In this document: positions 15,323 to 22,500 of the stretch, one piece after another
How positions within the stretch are numbered: position 1 is the first letter of the stretch
How the letters are laid out: each line of letters opens with the position of its first letter
NCBI GenBank assembly: GCA_021730845.1
Contig: JAKFYL010000063.1
Coordinates: 1-37,472 of the forward strand
Direction: 5' to 3'
From: Planctomycetota bacterium
GTDB lineage: Bacteria > Planctomycetota > UBA1135 > GCA-002686595
Length of the DNA: 37,472 nucleotides
Program-made: the position numbers and the translations under genes
The notes under the pieces: generated by a model
The model's database searches: none
What the model saw: the letters and a program-made list of their open reading frames with translations, nothing else
What the model was told of the DNA's origin: nothing

Positions 15323-15760
15323 ATGCTGACTGATCCAACGATTCAGCTCCCGATCTCGACAGCAAGCAAGCACCCGGTCGAGGAATACAAGGAAGTCAGC
15401 GCAAATCTGCGCCAGTACTCGAACATGCGCTTCGCACAGATGACGCTGTGCTTTGGCATCTCGGGAGGAATCGCGGCCACGCTCTTTCGCTCGGACCACC
15501 CGCTCGAAAATGGCTTACGCCAGATCCTCATGGTCGTAGGAATGTTGGTGGGGGTTGTCTTTTATGTCATGGAGCGGCGATCGAGCACGCAGTGGTATGT
15601 CTTCTGGCACCGGGCCAGGGTGCTCGAGTCTCAACTTGGGTATTGCCAATACTTGGCCTGGAAGGAAGCTCCCAGGCCATTGCGCTCATCGACTGCGGTA
15701 ACTTCCATCCTGCTGGGGTCTTCGGTGCTGTGGCTGACCGCGCTTGCGCTCGGATTCTAA
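15323..15760 (+). CDS. Small three-helix membrane protein, possibly RipA-like
   Basis: 145 residues; start ATG 15323 chosen because AAAGGAGGG lies nine bases upstream, although the frame is open from 15230. Hydrophobic helices at about 38-55, 66-83 and 124-143. After the second comes ERRSSTQWYVFWHRARVLES, and this 'RARxLExxLG' pattern after two helices recalls small membrane proteins such as the RipA-type octameric family often found with defence or stress systems. That comparison is weak. No partner gene is obvious: its neighbours are the unrelated membrane protein and the convergent arsR-like gene. Confidence 0.65.
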   Translation: MLTDPTIQLPISTASKHPVEEYKEVSANLRQYSNMRFAQMTLCFGISGGIAATLFRSDHPLENGLRQILMVVGMLVGVVFYVMERRSSTQWYVFWHRARVLESQLGYCQYLAWKEAPRPLRSSTAVTSILLGSSVLWLTALALGF

Positions 15761-15860
15761 GCGTGCTCGTTCGCTGTTGAGCTCCGCTTCCAGTACGCGT
15801 TTGGGCCGGCCTTGCTGCCAGCAGCTTGGCGTTCTCGACCTGCTCGTCTGGAAGCCGGCG

Positions 15861-16208
15861 TCAGCGCAAGGAACGTGCTTCTTGGCGCGCCTGGGCGCTC
15901 ACGCGCTCGCACATCAGGTCGCACAACTGGTGCACCAGCGGATCGGTAATCACGTAGAACACCGCCGTTCCCTCCTTGCGGCGCTCGATCAGTTGTGCGG
16001 CGTGAAGCGTCGCGAGGTGCTTGGAGGCGTTGGTTTGTGTCAGTCCCGTGGCCTCGGTCAATTCGTTGACCGAGCGCTCCCCCGCTAGCAGGTGTTGGAG
16101 CAGCCGCAGACGCGCAGGCTCTGCCAGGGCGCGAAAGCGCAGCGCCACGGCTTCGAGCATCGCATCCGTCATCAACTTGGGGCCGGGCTTGAGACGAGAC
16201 TTGGCCAT
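15861..16208 (-). CDS. ArsR-family winged-helix repressor of the sulfur operon
   Basis: 115 residues with the whole ArsR/SmtB winged helix: FRALAEPARLRLLQHLLAGE, recognition helix TQTNASKHLATLHAAQLIE, wing RRKEGTAVFYVI. The classic metal site ELCVCDL is absent (the equivalent helix reads RSVNELTEATG). Instead two cysteines, C96 and C100 (LCDLMCERV), sit in the last helix and could form a thiol switch. Thiol sensing of sulfane sulfur is known from the SqrR/BigR branch of this family, though there one Cys lies in an earlier helix. It is the last gene of the five-gene minus-strand unit and starts one base after the preceding stop (TGA-C-ATG). It probably represses the operon through the site at 20946-20965. 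Confidence 0.85.
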   Translation of the reverse strand: MAKSRLKPGPKLMTDAMLEAVALRFRALAEPARLRLLQHLLAGERSVNELTEATGLTQTNASKHLATLHAAQLIERRKEGTAVFYVITDPLVHQLCDLMCERVSAQARQEARSLR

Positions 16209-16209
16209 G

Positions 16210-17688
16210 TCACTTGCTTGTTGGACCGGATTCGATCGGGAGCTCGGAGCGAGCGGCCCACTCTTTCCACGAGCCGTCGTACCAGCTTATGTTTTCGTAG
16301 CCCAGCAGGTAGCGCAAGGTGAACCAGGTTTGCGCCGCCTGGTGTCCGGTGCGGCAGGAAACGATCAAAGGCTCTGTGCGGTTTAGCCCCATCGCTTCGT
16401 ACTCGCGGCGCAGATCTTCGACCGGGCGCCAGTACAAGCCGGACTCGGTGCTCGCGACATCGGCGGTATAGGGCCGGTTCAGGGACCCCGGGATATGGCC
16501 CGCGCGCGCTTCGGTAGAAACTTCGCCGCGGAACGCGTCCGCGGGGCGCACGTCTACGATGCGCGCCTTAGAAGCAGCGCTGGCAAGCTTCACATCTTCG
16601 AGGGTGGCCGCGCGCAAATCGGGTGCTGGCCGCGGAACGTACTTCTTGGTCGTTGGTACGGCCGGTTCGATCGAAAGCGCTCGCCCCTCGAGTTTCCACG
16701 CAGCCAGGCCGCCTTCCATGATTGCAACTTTCTGGTGGCCGGCGCTGATCAGAGCCAAAGCGAGGTGGGCCGGATCCTGCAACTTGGCGTCCGCATAGGC
16801 CACGACCTCGCTTTCGACGTCGATGCCCAGACTTCCAAACAGTTCCGCAAGCTTTACGGGTTGCAGCAACTCCTCCGGCACGCCCACGCGCTCTTCACGC
16901 AGGGCTTTGATCGGCAGGTGCCGTGCTCCAGTGATGTGTCCGGCGGCGTAGTCTTCCGGTTTCTCGCGCGCGTCGATCACAACCAACGCCGAGCCGCGCC
17001 CAGCAACCCAGGCCGCGGAGACGATGGTCGGCTTGGTCAGTTGGGCGGGATCGGTGGCCAAGCGAGCAAACGCCGGCTTGGCGGGTTGCTCTGCTGCCGG
17101 CTTCTGAGGCGCCGACTGAGTTGCGGCGGGCGCCCCGTCTTGCGCGGCAGAACGCGGAAGGAATGCGGCCACGGATCGCTCGAAGTGTGGCAACGCGAGC
17201 GCGGCACTGGCCTCGGTCATGGCCGGACGCAACGACGGCGGTGTCAACACATCGCGCACGAAACCATCCAGGCCATCTTCGAGCACGCGCACGTTCGCGT
17301 GTCCGCGCCGCGCGAGTTCGGTCCAAGCCTGCGCCGGGTGCGTCATGCCATTCGAGCACAGCACCACCAACTTGTTTGGGTGAGCCGCGAGCAGGTCCGT
17401 GCCGCGCTCGCCCAAGAGTTCGGCCACGTCCAAGTTGACTGCGTTCGGCAAATGAAAGGTCTGAAATTCCTCCGCGGGCCGCACGTCGATGAGCAGCACC
17501 GAATCGGGATCGCCGAGCAGCCGCTCAGCCAACTCGGTTGGTGCTAGGTGATCCGCACCGGCATCCACGGCTTCCGGCCACGATTGCACAGTGGTAGTGG
17601 GCTGCGTTTGGCGATCGAGGAGTGCAACCGCCAAGGCTAAGGCCATGGCGCCAATGGCAGCAGTGGGAGCGATGGGGAATGAGTTCAT
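16210..17688 (-). CDS. Exported triple-rhodanese sulfurtransferase
   Basis: 492 residues with an N-terminal signal or anchor helix (about 8-25) and three rhodanese domains. Domain 1 (about 47-145) has LLIDVRPAEEF and a Cys111 loop CSNGMTHPAQA. Domain 2 (about 222-340) keeps the fold (VIDAREKPEDYAAGHITGAR), but the active-site loop reads AYADAKLQD with no Cys, so it is inactive. Domain 3 (about 360-485) has VDVRPADAF and the classical loop SCRTGHQAAQ with Cys445, as in thiosulfate or 3-mercaptopyruvate sulfurtransferases. Domains 1 and 2 are joined by an Ala/Pro/Gln-rich linker. Start ATG 17688 has AAGGA ten bases upstream and overlaps the previous stop by four bases (ATGA). It likely moves sulfane sulfur in the periplasm, handing on to or from the neighbouring carrier; this is inference from context. 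Confidence 0.85.
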   Translation of the reverse strand: MNSFPIAPTAAIGAMALALAVALLDRQTQPTTTVQSWPEAVDAGADHLAPTELAERLLGDPDSVLLIDVRPAEEFQTFHLPNAVNLDVAELLGERGTDLLAAHPNKLVVLCSNGMTHPAQAWTELARRGHANVRVLEDGLDGFVRDVLTPPSLRPAMTEASAALALPHFERSVAAFLPRSAAQDGAPAATQSAPQKPAAEQPAKPAFARLATDPAQLTKPTIVSAAWVAGRGSALVVIDAREKPEDYAAGHITGARHLPIKALREERVGVPEELLQPVKLAELFGSLGIDVESEVVAYADAKLQDPAHLALALISAGHQKVAIMEGGLAAWKLEGRALSIEPAVPTTKKYVPRPAPDLRAATLEDVKLASAASKARIVDVRPADAFRGEVSTEARAGHIPGSLNRPYTADVASTESGLYWRPVEDLRREYEAMGLNRTEPLIVSCRTGHQAAQTWFTLRYLLGYENISWYDGSWKEWAARSELPIESGPTSK

Positions 17689-18275
17689 GACGTAGCAGTC
17701 CTTTGAGTGCGAAGTTCCAAACGATGGATGAGTGCGAACATTACCAGTGCCACGGCAACGATGACCGCTGCCACGACTCCGGCCGAAACATGGAATAGGC
17801 CAGGCAACGTCACTAGGCCGCAATCCCCCACGCGCTGCAGCGGTTCGAGTTGCGGCCAGAATGCGGCGTAAACCAAGCTGCCGAGCATGCTCGCGGCTAG
17901 GAACGCCAAGGCGTCGAGTTTGCCCGACGCGGCTCCAACCAGCGCCGTACCGGGGCACCAGCCGCCGGCCACGAAGCCCGCGCCGAAGATCAGCCCGCCG
18001 ACGATCTGTGGACCGAGCAGCGTTTCCATGCGGTACACACGCTCAACTTCGAATAGCCCGGTGACGTCCAACGCCGCCAGTCCCAGGGCGGCCGTAGCGA
18101 CCGCCGTGAACATGACTTGCACCACGGCAAAGTCGCGCAAGTAGAAGATCGACGCAAGCTTGCGGCTCGATCCGAATCCGGCGCGCTCCAACCAAAAGCC
18201 GAAGGCCAGGCCGACCAATAGCGACATGCTCCACCCAAAGGGTGTGTCGAGCAGACCTTGATCGAAAAGATTCAC
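17685..18275 (-). CDS. YeeE/YedE family transporter, second half
   Basis: 196-residue membrane protein of the YeeE/YedE (sulfur transport) family, with about five helices and the key Cys107 in GGWCPGTALVGAASG. In the full-length family member YeeE (TsuA), which takes up thiosulfate, such Cys residues line the path and hand the substrate on. Here the carrier is split into two proteins, and this is the C-terminal-type half. Start GTG 18275, preceded by AAGGAG eight bases upstream. It overlaps the first half's stop by four bases (GTGA), and its own stop overlaps the next start (ATGA), so production of both halves and the rhodanese is coupled. Confidence 0.85.
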   Translation of the reverse strand: MNLFDQGLLDTPFGWSMSLLVGLAFGFWLERAGFGSSRKLASIFYLRDFAVVQVMFTAVATAALGLAALDVTGLFEVERVYRMETLLGPQIVGGLIFGAGFVAGGWCPGTALVGAASGKLDALAFLAASMLGSLVYAAFWPQLEPLQRVGDCGLVTLPGLFHVSAGVVAAVIVAVALVMFALIHRLELRTQRTATS

Positions 18276-18814
18276 GGCAGCCACTCCTTGCGCACGAGCG
18301 GGGCAACGAGGAACCCGCCGGCGAACATTGCTACGAGAAACGCCCAACTGCCGCCCAGCAACAGCGCGCTTCCCGTGAGCGCTTGGCCCGAAGTGCAGCC
18401 GGCGGCCATGCGGCTGGCAAAACCCACCAGCAAGCCGCCGCCCAGCGCCAGGAGCAGTCGCGTACGGGGCGTGACCCCGCGTCCGCGCTCGACGGTTGCA
18501 TGGATTCGCCGAGCAAACAGCGCCGAAAGCAGCCCACCCAGCAGCGTTCCGAGCGACAGGAACACGAGGTAGCTCGCCAACGGCGAGCCGCTTGCAAACC
18601 ACGAGCCGAGGTACCCGTTGGACTCGACCGCTTCCGGCGCGAGCGCATGGGCCGCGCTGGCAGCCAACCGCGCCGTGCTGCCGGAAGCTCCTAGTCCGAC
18701 GCCGAGGGCGACGAAGGAAACCAGCAAAGTCAAGCCTAGACCGATCCCCGCAACATAGGGATTCCAGTAAGGCTGCTCGGCTCGCACGAGAACTTGTTTG
18801 CCAATGGCGTTCAT
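18272..18814 (-). CDS. YeeE/YedE family transporter, first half
   Basis: 180-residue membrane protein with about five helices and the conserved Cys140 in MAAGCTSGQALTGSALLLGG. Together with the following gene it makes up a complete YeeE/YedE-type sulfur compound carrier. The substrate could be thiosulfate, as in TsuA, or another sulfane compound; this cannot be decided here. It lies nine bases after the metallo-beta-lactamase/rhodanese gene and overlaps its partner by four bases. The ATG at 18814 opens directly into the first cytoplasmic segment. Confidence 0.85.
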   Translation of the reverse strand: MNAIGKQVLVRAEQPYWNPYVAGIGLGLTLLVSFVALGVGLGASGSTARLAASAAHALAPEAVESNGYLGSWFASGSPLASYLVFLSLGTLLGGLLSALFARRIHATVERGRGVTPRTRLLLALGGGLLVGFASRMAAGCTSGQALTGSALLLGGSWAFLVAMFAGGFLVAPLVRKEWLP

Positions 18815-18823
18815 GGCTTGCTC

Positions 18824-20896
18824 CTAGCAGCCGGCGCTGCGCTTCTTGGCTGGTGGTTTCTCGGTCGCAGCCGGAACTGGAACAGGCGCGGACTGGGCGC
18901 CCTGTGCCGAACGCGGAGTGTGGCCGGAAACTTCGACTTCACGCCAAAAGCGCAACGTGCCTCCTGCAAGTACGCGCAACCCGTATCCGCCGTGGCCCGC
19001 GCCGTTCGCCATCGCACCCGCCACGGCCCAAGCGTACGTTCCGTCGCGATCAACGAGCACAATGCGCGCGCTTGGCGGCAGCGTCTTCACATAGGCGGAA
19101 AGCCCGTCGACGTTTACGTTGACTGCGCCTGGTACGTGGTACTCGCGGTACTGCCAGGCAGGGCGCAAGTCCAAGACGGCATAGTTCTGGGGCTGGTCAA
19201 GGAGCAAATTGGCCAGTTGTCCCGGCTCGATCGGCTCGGGCAACGCCGAAGCGAACGCTGCATTGGGTTGCTGGCCTGGCGCGGCGGCAGCACCCGATTC
19301 GTGTGCGCCCGCTAGCGCGCCACCGGGATCGGGGCAGACCGGACCGGCACAAATCGATGCCGTGCCATACACCGGTAGCTGCGCATCGAGCCAGGCATCG
19401 AGGCCGCCATCCAAGCTTGCGACCTGCCGGAATCCGAGCCGCTCCGCCAATCCGACAGCCATGCTGCTGCGGTAGGCCGAATTGCACACGAACAACACGG
19501 GCGCATCGCGATCGAGTACTTCGCCGAACTTGTTCCAGTGCGTCAGATCGATGTGCGCGTATTGGCCGATCGCCAGCTCGGCGTGTTCCTCCGCAGTGCG
19601 CACGTCCACCACGATCGGCTCCGTGCCCGCGGCAATTTGCGCGGCCAGGACTGCTGGAGGAACCAGCTCGGTCGTGCGCACGAGCAAGCCCGCATTGCGC
19701 GCGACCTCTAGATCGGAGGCCAGGTAACCCAGGACGGAATCGAACCCGATGCGCTTGAAGCGGAAGGCCGCCTCGCGCACCTCGTCTTGCGACCCGACCA
19801 GCACCAACTGGGCATCAAATGGGATCACGCTGCCGGTCCAGGTATCGAGCCGACCGCGAACGGCCACGTTGATCGAGCCCTCCAGATGCAGGCTCGCATA
19901 GGCACGCGCGTCGCGCAGGTCGACTACCCACGCATCGCCGCGCATGGCGGCCTTGACCTGTATGGGTGTGAGAGCGGCGGGCATTTCGTCGCTCCAATTC
20001 AGCACCGGCGGCCCTTTGCGATTGAGGGCGACGTTTTCGGCGAAGTAGGGCGGTGCGGGGGCCAGCCCGGAAACGTCGCGGGACACGAACTGGGCGCGAC
20101 TGCGGATCTGGAAGTAGGGGTTGGATTGCTTTTCGCGCCCAATGGTCGAGGTCGTATCCGGCGAAAGGTGCGCGCCGCACAGAGAGCCGGCGCCGTGTCC
20201 TGGCAGCACGATGGTCTGGTCAGGCAAGGTTCGCAAGCGCTGGACGGTGTCGAAGGCCTTGCCAGCAAGCGTCATGGGTGTGATGGTCCCCTGAGCCAGA
20301 TCCGGCCGCCCGATGGAACCGATGAACAGTGCGTCGCCGGTCAAGAGCCAGAGCGGATCGGCCTCGACTTCACCGCCCTGCTTGGGCACGCGCACCAGGA
20401 TGCTCATCGAATCCAGGGTGTGTCCGGGAGTCGCCAGGAACTCCATGGTTGCTGGGCCAAGGAGTACGGAATCGCCCGAGTTCATGGCACGGTGAGGAAA
20501 CTGCGAGCCGGAATCGGCCGAGATCAGGATCTGCGCACCTTCGCGCGCCGCGAGTTCGGTGTGTCCGGCGACGAAATCGGCGTTCGTGTGGGTCAATGCC
20601 ACGTAGCGAATCCGAGCGCCAAGCTGCCTTGCATCGCGAATGTAGTGATCGACGTCGCGTTGCGGATCGACCACCAGGGCTTCCTTCCCGCTGACGATGA
20701 GGTAGGTCAGCTGGCTCAGGCAGCCCAATTGGTACTGGCGCAAAGTGACTTCACCGGCGCGGCGTTCGTAGGAAACCTGAGGCGTGGCGGCCTCATCCGC
20801 GTGGGTGGCTTGCTCGGCGTCCTGCGCGCGCGCAGGTTGGCTGAAACCGGCGAACACGGCCGCCAGGGCCAACCAACTCGATCCTCGAGAACTCAT
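18824..20896 (-). CDS. Exported metallo-beta-lactamase fold / triple rhodanese protein (persulfide dioxygenase-like)
   Basis: 690 residues, first gene of the sulfur operon. A signal peptide (cleavage near ARAQD, residue 25) is followed by a metallo-beta-lactamase domain (about 45-280) of the ETHE1/persulfide dioxygenase type. The motif is THTNADFVAGH (His103), with TPGHT (His159), TGDALF (Asp188) and LPGHGAGSLCG (His234). His, His and Asp match the mononuclear iron ligands of that family, though the usual second His of H-x-H-x-D-H is Asn here. Three rhodanese-like domains follow. Domain 1 (about 305-400) lacks the Cys (VLVGSQDE); domain 2 (about 412-510) has Cys471 (FVCNSAYRSS); domain 3 (about 553-655) lacks it (LVDRDGT). 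The protein ends in KKRSAGC, a C-terminal Cys. ATG 20896 is chosen over GTG 20908 because GAGG lies at proper distance. Likely role: oxidising persulfide and transferring sulfane sulfur outside the cytoplasm. Confidence 0.85.
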   Translation of the reverse strand: MSSRGSSWLALAAVFAGFSQPARAQDAEQATHADEAATPQVSYERRAGEVTLRQYQLGCLSQLTYLIVSGKEALVVDPQRDVDHYIRDARQLGARIRYVALTHTNADFVAGHTELAAREGAQILISADSGSQFPHRAMNSGDSVLLGPATMEFLATPGHTLDSMSILVRVPKQGGEVEADPLWLLTGDALFIGSIGRPDLAQGTITPMTLAGKAFDTVQRLRTLPDQTIVLPGHGAGSLCGAHLSPDTTSTIGREKQSNPYFQIRSRAQFVSRDVSGLAPAPPYFAENVALNRKGPPVLNWSDEMPAALTPIQVKAAMRGDAWVVDLRDARAYASLHLEGSINVAVRGRLDTWTGSVIPFDAQLVLVGSQDEVREAAFRFKRIGFDSVLGYLASDLEVARNAGLLVRTTELVPPAVLAAQIAAGTEPIVVDVRTAEEHAELAIGQYAHIDLTHWNKFGEVLDRDAPVLFVCNSAYRSSMAVGLAERLGFRQVASLDGGLDAWLDAQLPVYGTASICAGPVCPDPGGALAGAHESGAAAAPGQQPNAAFASALPEPIEPGQLANLLLDQPQNYAVLDLRPAWQYREYHVPGAVNVNVDGLSAYVKTLPPSARIVLVDRDGTYAWAVAGAMANGAGHGGYGLRVLAGGTLRFWREVEVSGHTPRSAQGAQSAPVPVPAATEKPPAKKRSAGC

Positions 20897-20942
20897 GTCG
20901 TGCCTCACTGTTGCTGGGTATCGCGTTCTGGGTTCGTCTTTT

Positions 20943-20970
20943 ACTATATGCTCATAATCGAATATTTCAA
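20943..20970 (-). promoter_or_regulatory. Sigma70-like promoter of the sulfur operon
   Basis: On the minus strand TTGAAA (20970-20965) and TATAGT (20948-20943) are separated by 16 bases, 47 bases before the ATG of the first gene. This is the best promoter match in the window and points towards the operon. The spacer contains the candidate repressor site. Confidence 0.65.
20946..20965 (-). promoter_or_regulatory. Candidate ArsR-family operator inside the promoter
   Basis: ATATGC-N8-GAATAT on the plus strand is an imperfect dyad (5 of 6 arm bases match). It lies across the -35/-10 spacer of the sulfur promoter. It differs by one base from the ATTC-N8-GAAT layout I recall for SqrR/BigR-type sulfide-responsive repressors. 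An ArsR-family gene ends the operon, so autoregulation is the obvious model. Confidence 0.55.
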
Positions 20971-21365
20971 GCCGCCGCCTTTAGCCGCCTGTGGCATGGC
21001 CACCGCGCGAGCCGTGGGTCCTACGAACACTGGCGCACACGCTCCTAGCAGCCCATGGTGAAAGTCGCGTAGCGAGGCGAAGCGCACATTCGCCATGCAA
21101 GAAGCGCGACAGAGGAGCGGCGGAAGCGGCCTTCCTGGCCGCTGAGCACGACCCGACGAGCGCGACGCCGCAGGGCGAACGTGCGCGAAGCCACAGTAGC
21201 CACTTTCACCACGGGCAGCTAGCAACCGGTGGTGAAGTCGCTTGGCGAGGCGCCTGTCGAGAGCAGGACGCCAGCGTTCCAAAGCTGGGACTCGACCGCC
21301 CGACTCGCCCCTGGGCGGCCCACGCGCGCCCGGGCAAACGCTCGCCCTCGACCTCCTCGTTGCCC
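20971..21365. other. Intergenic region with degraded mobile-element repeat
   Basis: About 395 bases between the sulfur promoter and the SGNH hydrolase gene. Apart from the inverted repeat at 21045-21222, a third partial copy of its arm (CAACCGGTGGTGAAGTCGCT, about 21223-21242) and a nearby echo of GCGAGGCG are visible. No gene is recognised; the hydrolase promoter is not evident. Confidence 0.4.
21045..21222. repeat. MITE-like element with about 23-bp inverted repeats
   Basis: CTAGCAGCCCATGGTGAAAG at 21045-21064 (extending to 21067) is matched on the opposite strand by CTAGCTGCCCGTGGTGAAAG at 21222-21203 (extending to 21200), about 20 of 23 bases identical. The 178-bp unit has no coding capacity and looks like a miniature inverted-repeat element or a solo end of an insertion sequence. 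Its family is unknown. Confidence 0.5.
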
Positions 21366-22436
21366 ATGATGCGCTCCATGAACCGACGCTGGAAAGCACT
21401 GGGCCTGGGCGCGCTCGCCAGCTTGGCGTTGCTCGAAGTTTGCGGGCGCGTCTGGCTGGGAGCGTTCGCGTCAAACAACGACTTCACGCGCTACGCACCG
21501 CCCGCCTGGGTTCCGCTCGAGCAGCAGCGCTACCTGCCCCATCCCTACACGGCGTACACCATGAATCCGGCGTTTCGCGGGCGCGACGGCCGCAACCGGC
21601 ACAATGCACTTGGTTACCGCGGAGCCGAAGTGGCTTTGGAGAAAGCACCTGGCACGTACCGCATCCTGTGCCTGGGTGGATCGACGACCTACGAGACGGG
21701 CGTCCCCGAATTCGGTCGCACCTGGCCGGCGCAGATGCAGGAGATCTTGCGCCAGCGCCTGGGCCGAGACAACGTGGAGGTGATCAACGCCGGCTGCCCC
21801 CAGTGGAACTCCTGGGAAAGTCTGATCGATCTCCAACTACGCGGCCTACAACTGGAGCCGGATTTGGTGATCGTGTACTGCGGAACGAACGAGATTTTCC
21901 CGCGCCTCGTGCCTCCCCAGGAATACCGGCGTGACAACCGCGGATATCGCAAAGGCTGGGAGGCCGAATGGTCCTGGTGGCAGCACAGCGTGGGAATGCA
22001 TTTCCTGGGTTTGGCAAGCGGGTTGGTTCGCAGGACCAGCTTGAGCGAAATGTGCGAAATCGATTACGGCGACTTGGACCGCGAAGCCTGCCTCACGGCC
22101 AATACGACGCGCTACTACGAGGACAACCTGGAGCAGATGGTTGCGCTCACGCGTCAGTACGGCGCGAAGATCCTGATCTCCACCTGGGCCTGGTGCGGTG
22201 ATTTCGAGGACGACTACGCTTCCGACCCCGTATTCCAGCGCGGCTTCCGCGAGACCAATGAAGCTTCGCGGCGTGTGGCGGATGAGCTGTCGGTTCCGCT
22301 GTACGACCACGCGTCCGAAATGCCCACGGATCGAAAGTGGTGGCACGACGGCCGACACGTCAACACCGAAGGCGCTCGCCGCAAGGCCGAGCTCTTCGCC
22401 GAATTCGTGGCTACGCAGATCTTGACTCGCACCTGA
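21366..22436 (+). CDS. Membrane-anchored SGNH/GDSL hydrolase
   Basis: 356 residues with an N-terminal signal anchor (MNRRWKALGLGALASLALLE) and an SGNH hydrolase domain. Block I is LCLGGSTTYETG with nucleophile Ser106. The glycine block is in INAGCPQWNS, block III is YCGTNEIF with Asn175, and block V is HDGRHVNTEGA with Asp328 and His331. Members of this fold remove or transfer acyl groups on polysaccharides, lipids or peptidoglycan, so an envelope deacetylase or esterase is likely. Three in-frame ATGs (21366, 21369, 21378) precede the anchor with no ribosome site to choose between them; the first is taken. It is not in an operon: it diverges from the sulfur operon and is convergent with the chemotaxis cluster. 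Confidence 0.8.
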   Translation: MMRSMNRRWKALGLGALASLALLEVCGRVWLGAFASNNDFTRYAPPAWVPLEQQRYLPHPYTAYTMNPAFRGRDGRNRHNALGYRGAEVALEKAPGTYRILCLGGSTTYETGVPEFGRTWPAQMQEILRQRLGRDNVEVINAGCPQWNSWESLIDLQLRGLQLEPDLVIVYCGTNEIFPRLVPPQEYRRDNRGYRKGWEAEWSWWQHSVGMHFLGLASGLVRRTSLSEMCEIDYGDLDREACLTANTTRYYEDNLEQMVALTRQYGAKILISTWAWCGDFEDDYASDPVFQRGFRETNEASRRVADELSVPLYDHASEMPTDRKWWHDGRHVNTEGARRKAELFAEFVATQILTRT

Positions 22437-22441
22437 GCTGC

Positions 22442-22469
22442 CCACCGCCCCACTCTCTGCTCGGGGTGG
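22442..22469. terminator. Possible bidirectional hairpin between convergent genes
   Basis: CCACC-G-CCCC (22442-22451) pairs with GGGGTGG (22463-22469) with a small bulge, in the 64-base gap between the hydrolase stop and the cheB stop. No clear T-tract lies on either side, so it is only a candidate terminator for one or both genes. Confidence 0.3.
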
Positions 22470-22500
22470 CATGCCGCATATGTGGCCGGACCACCTGATC

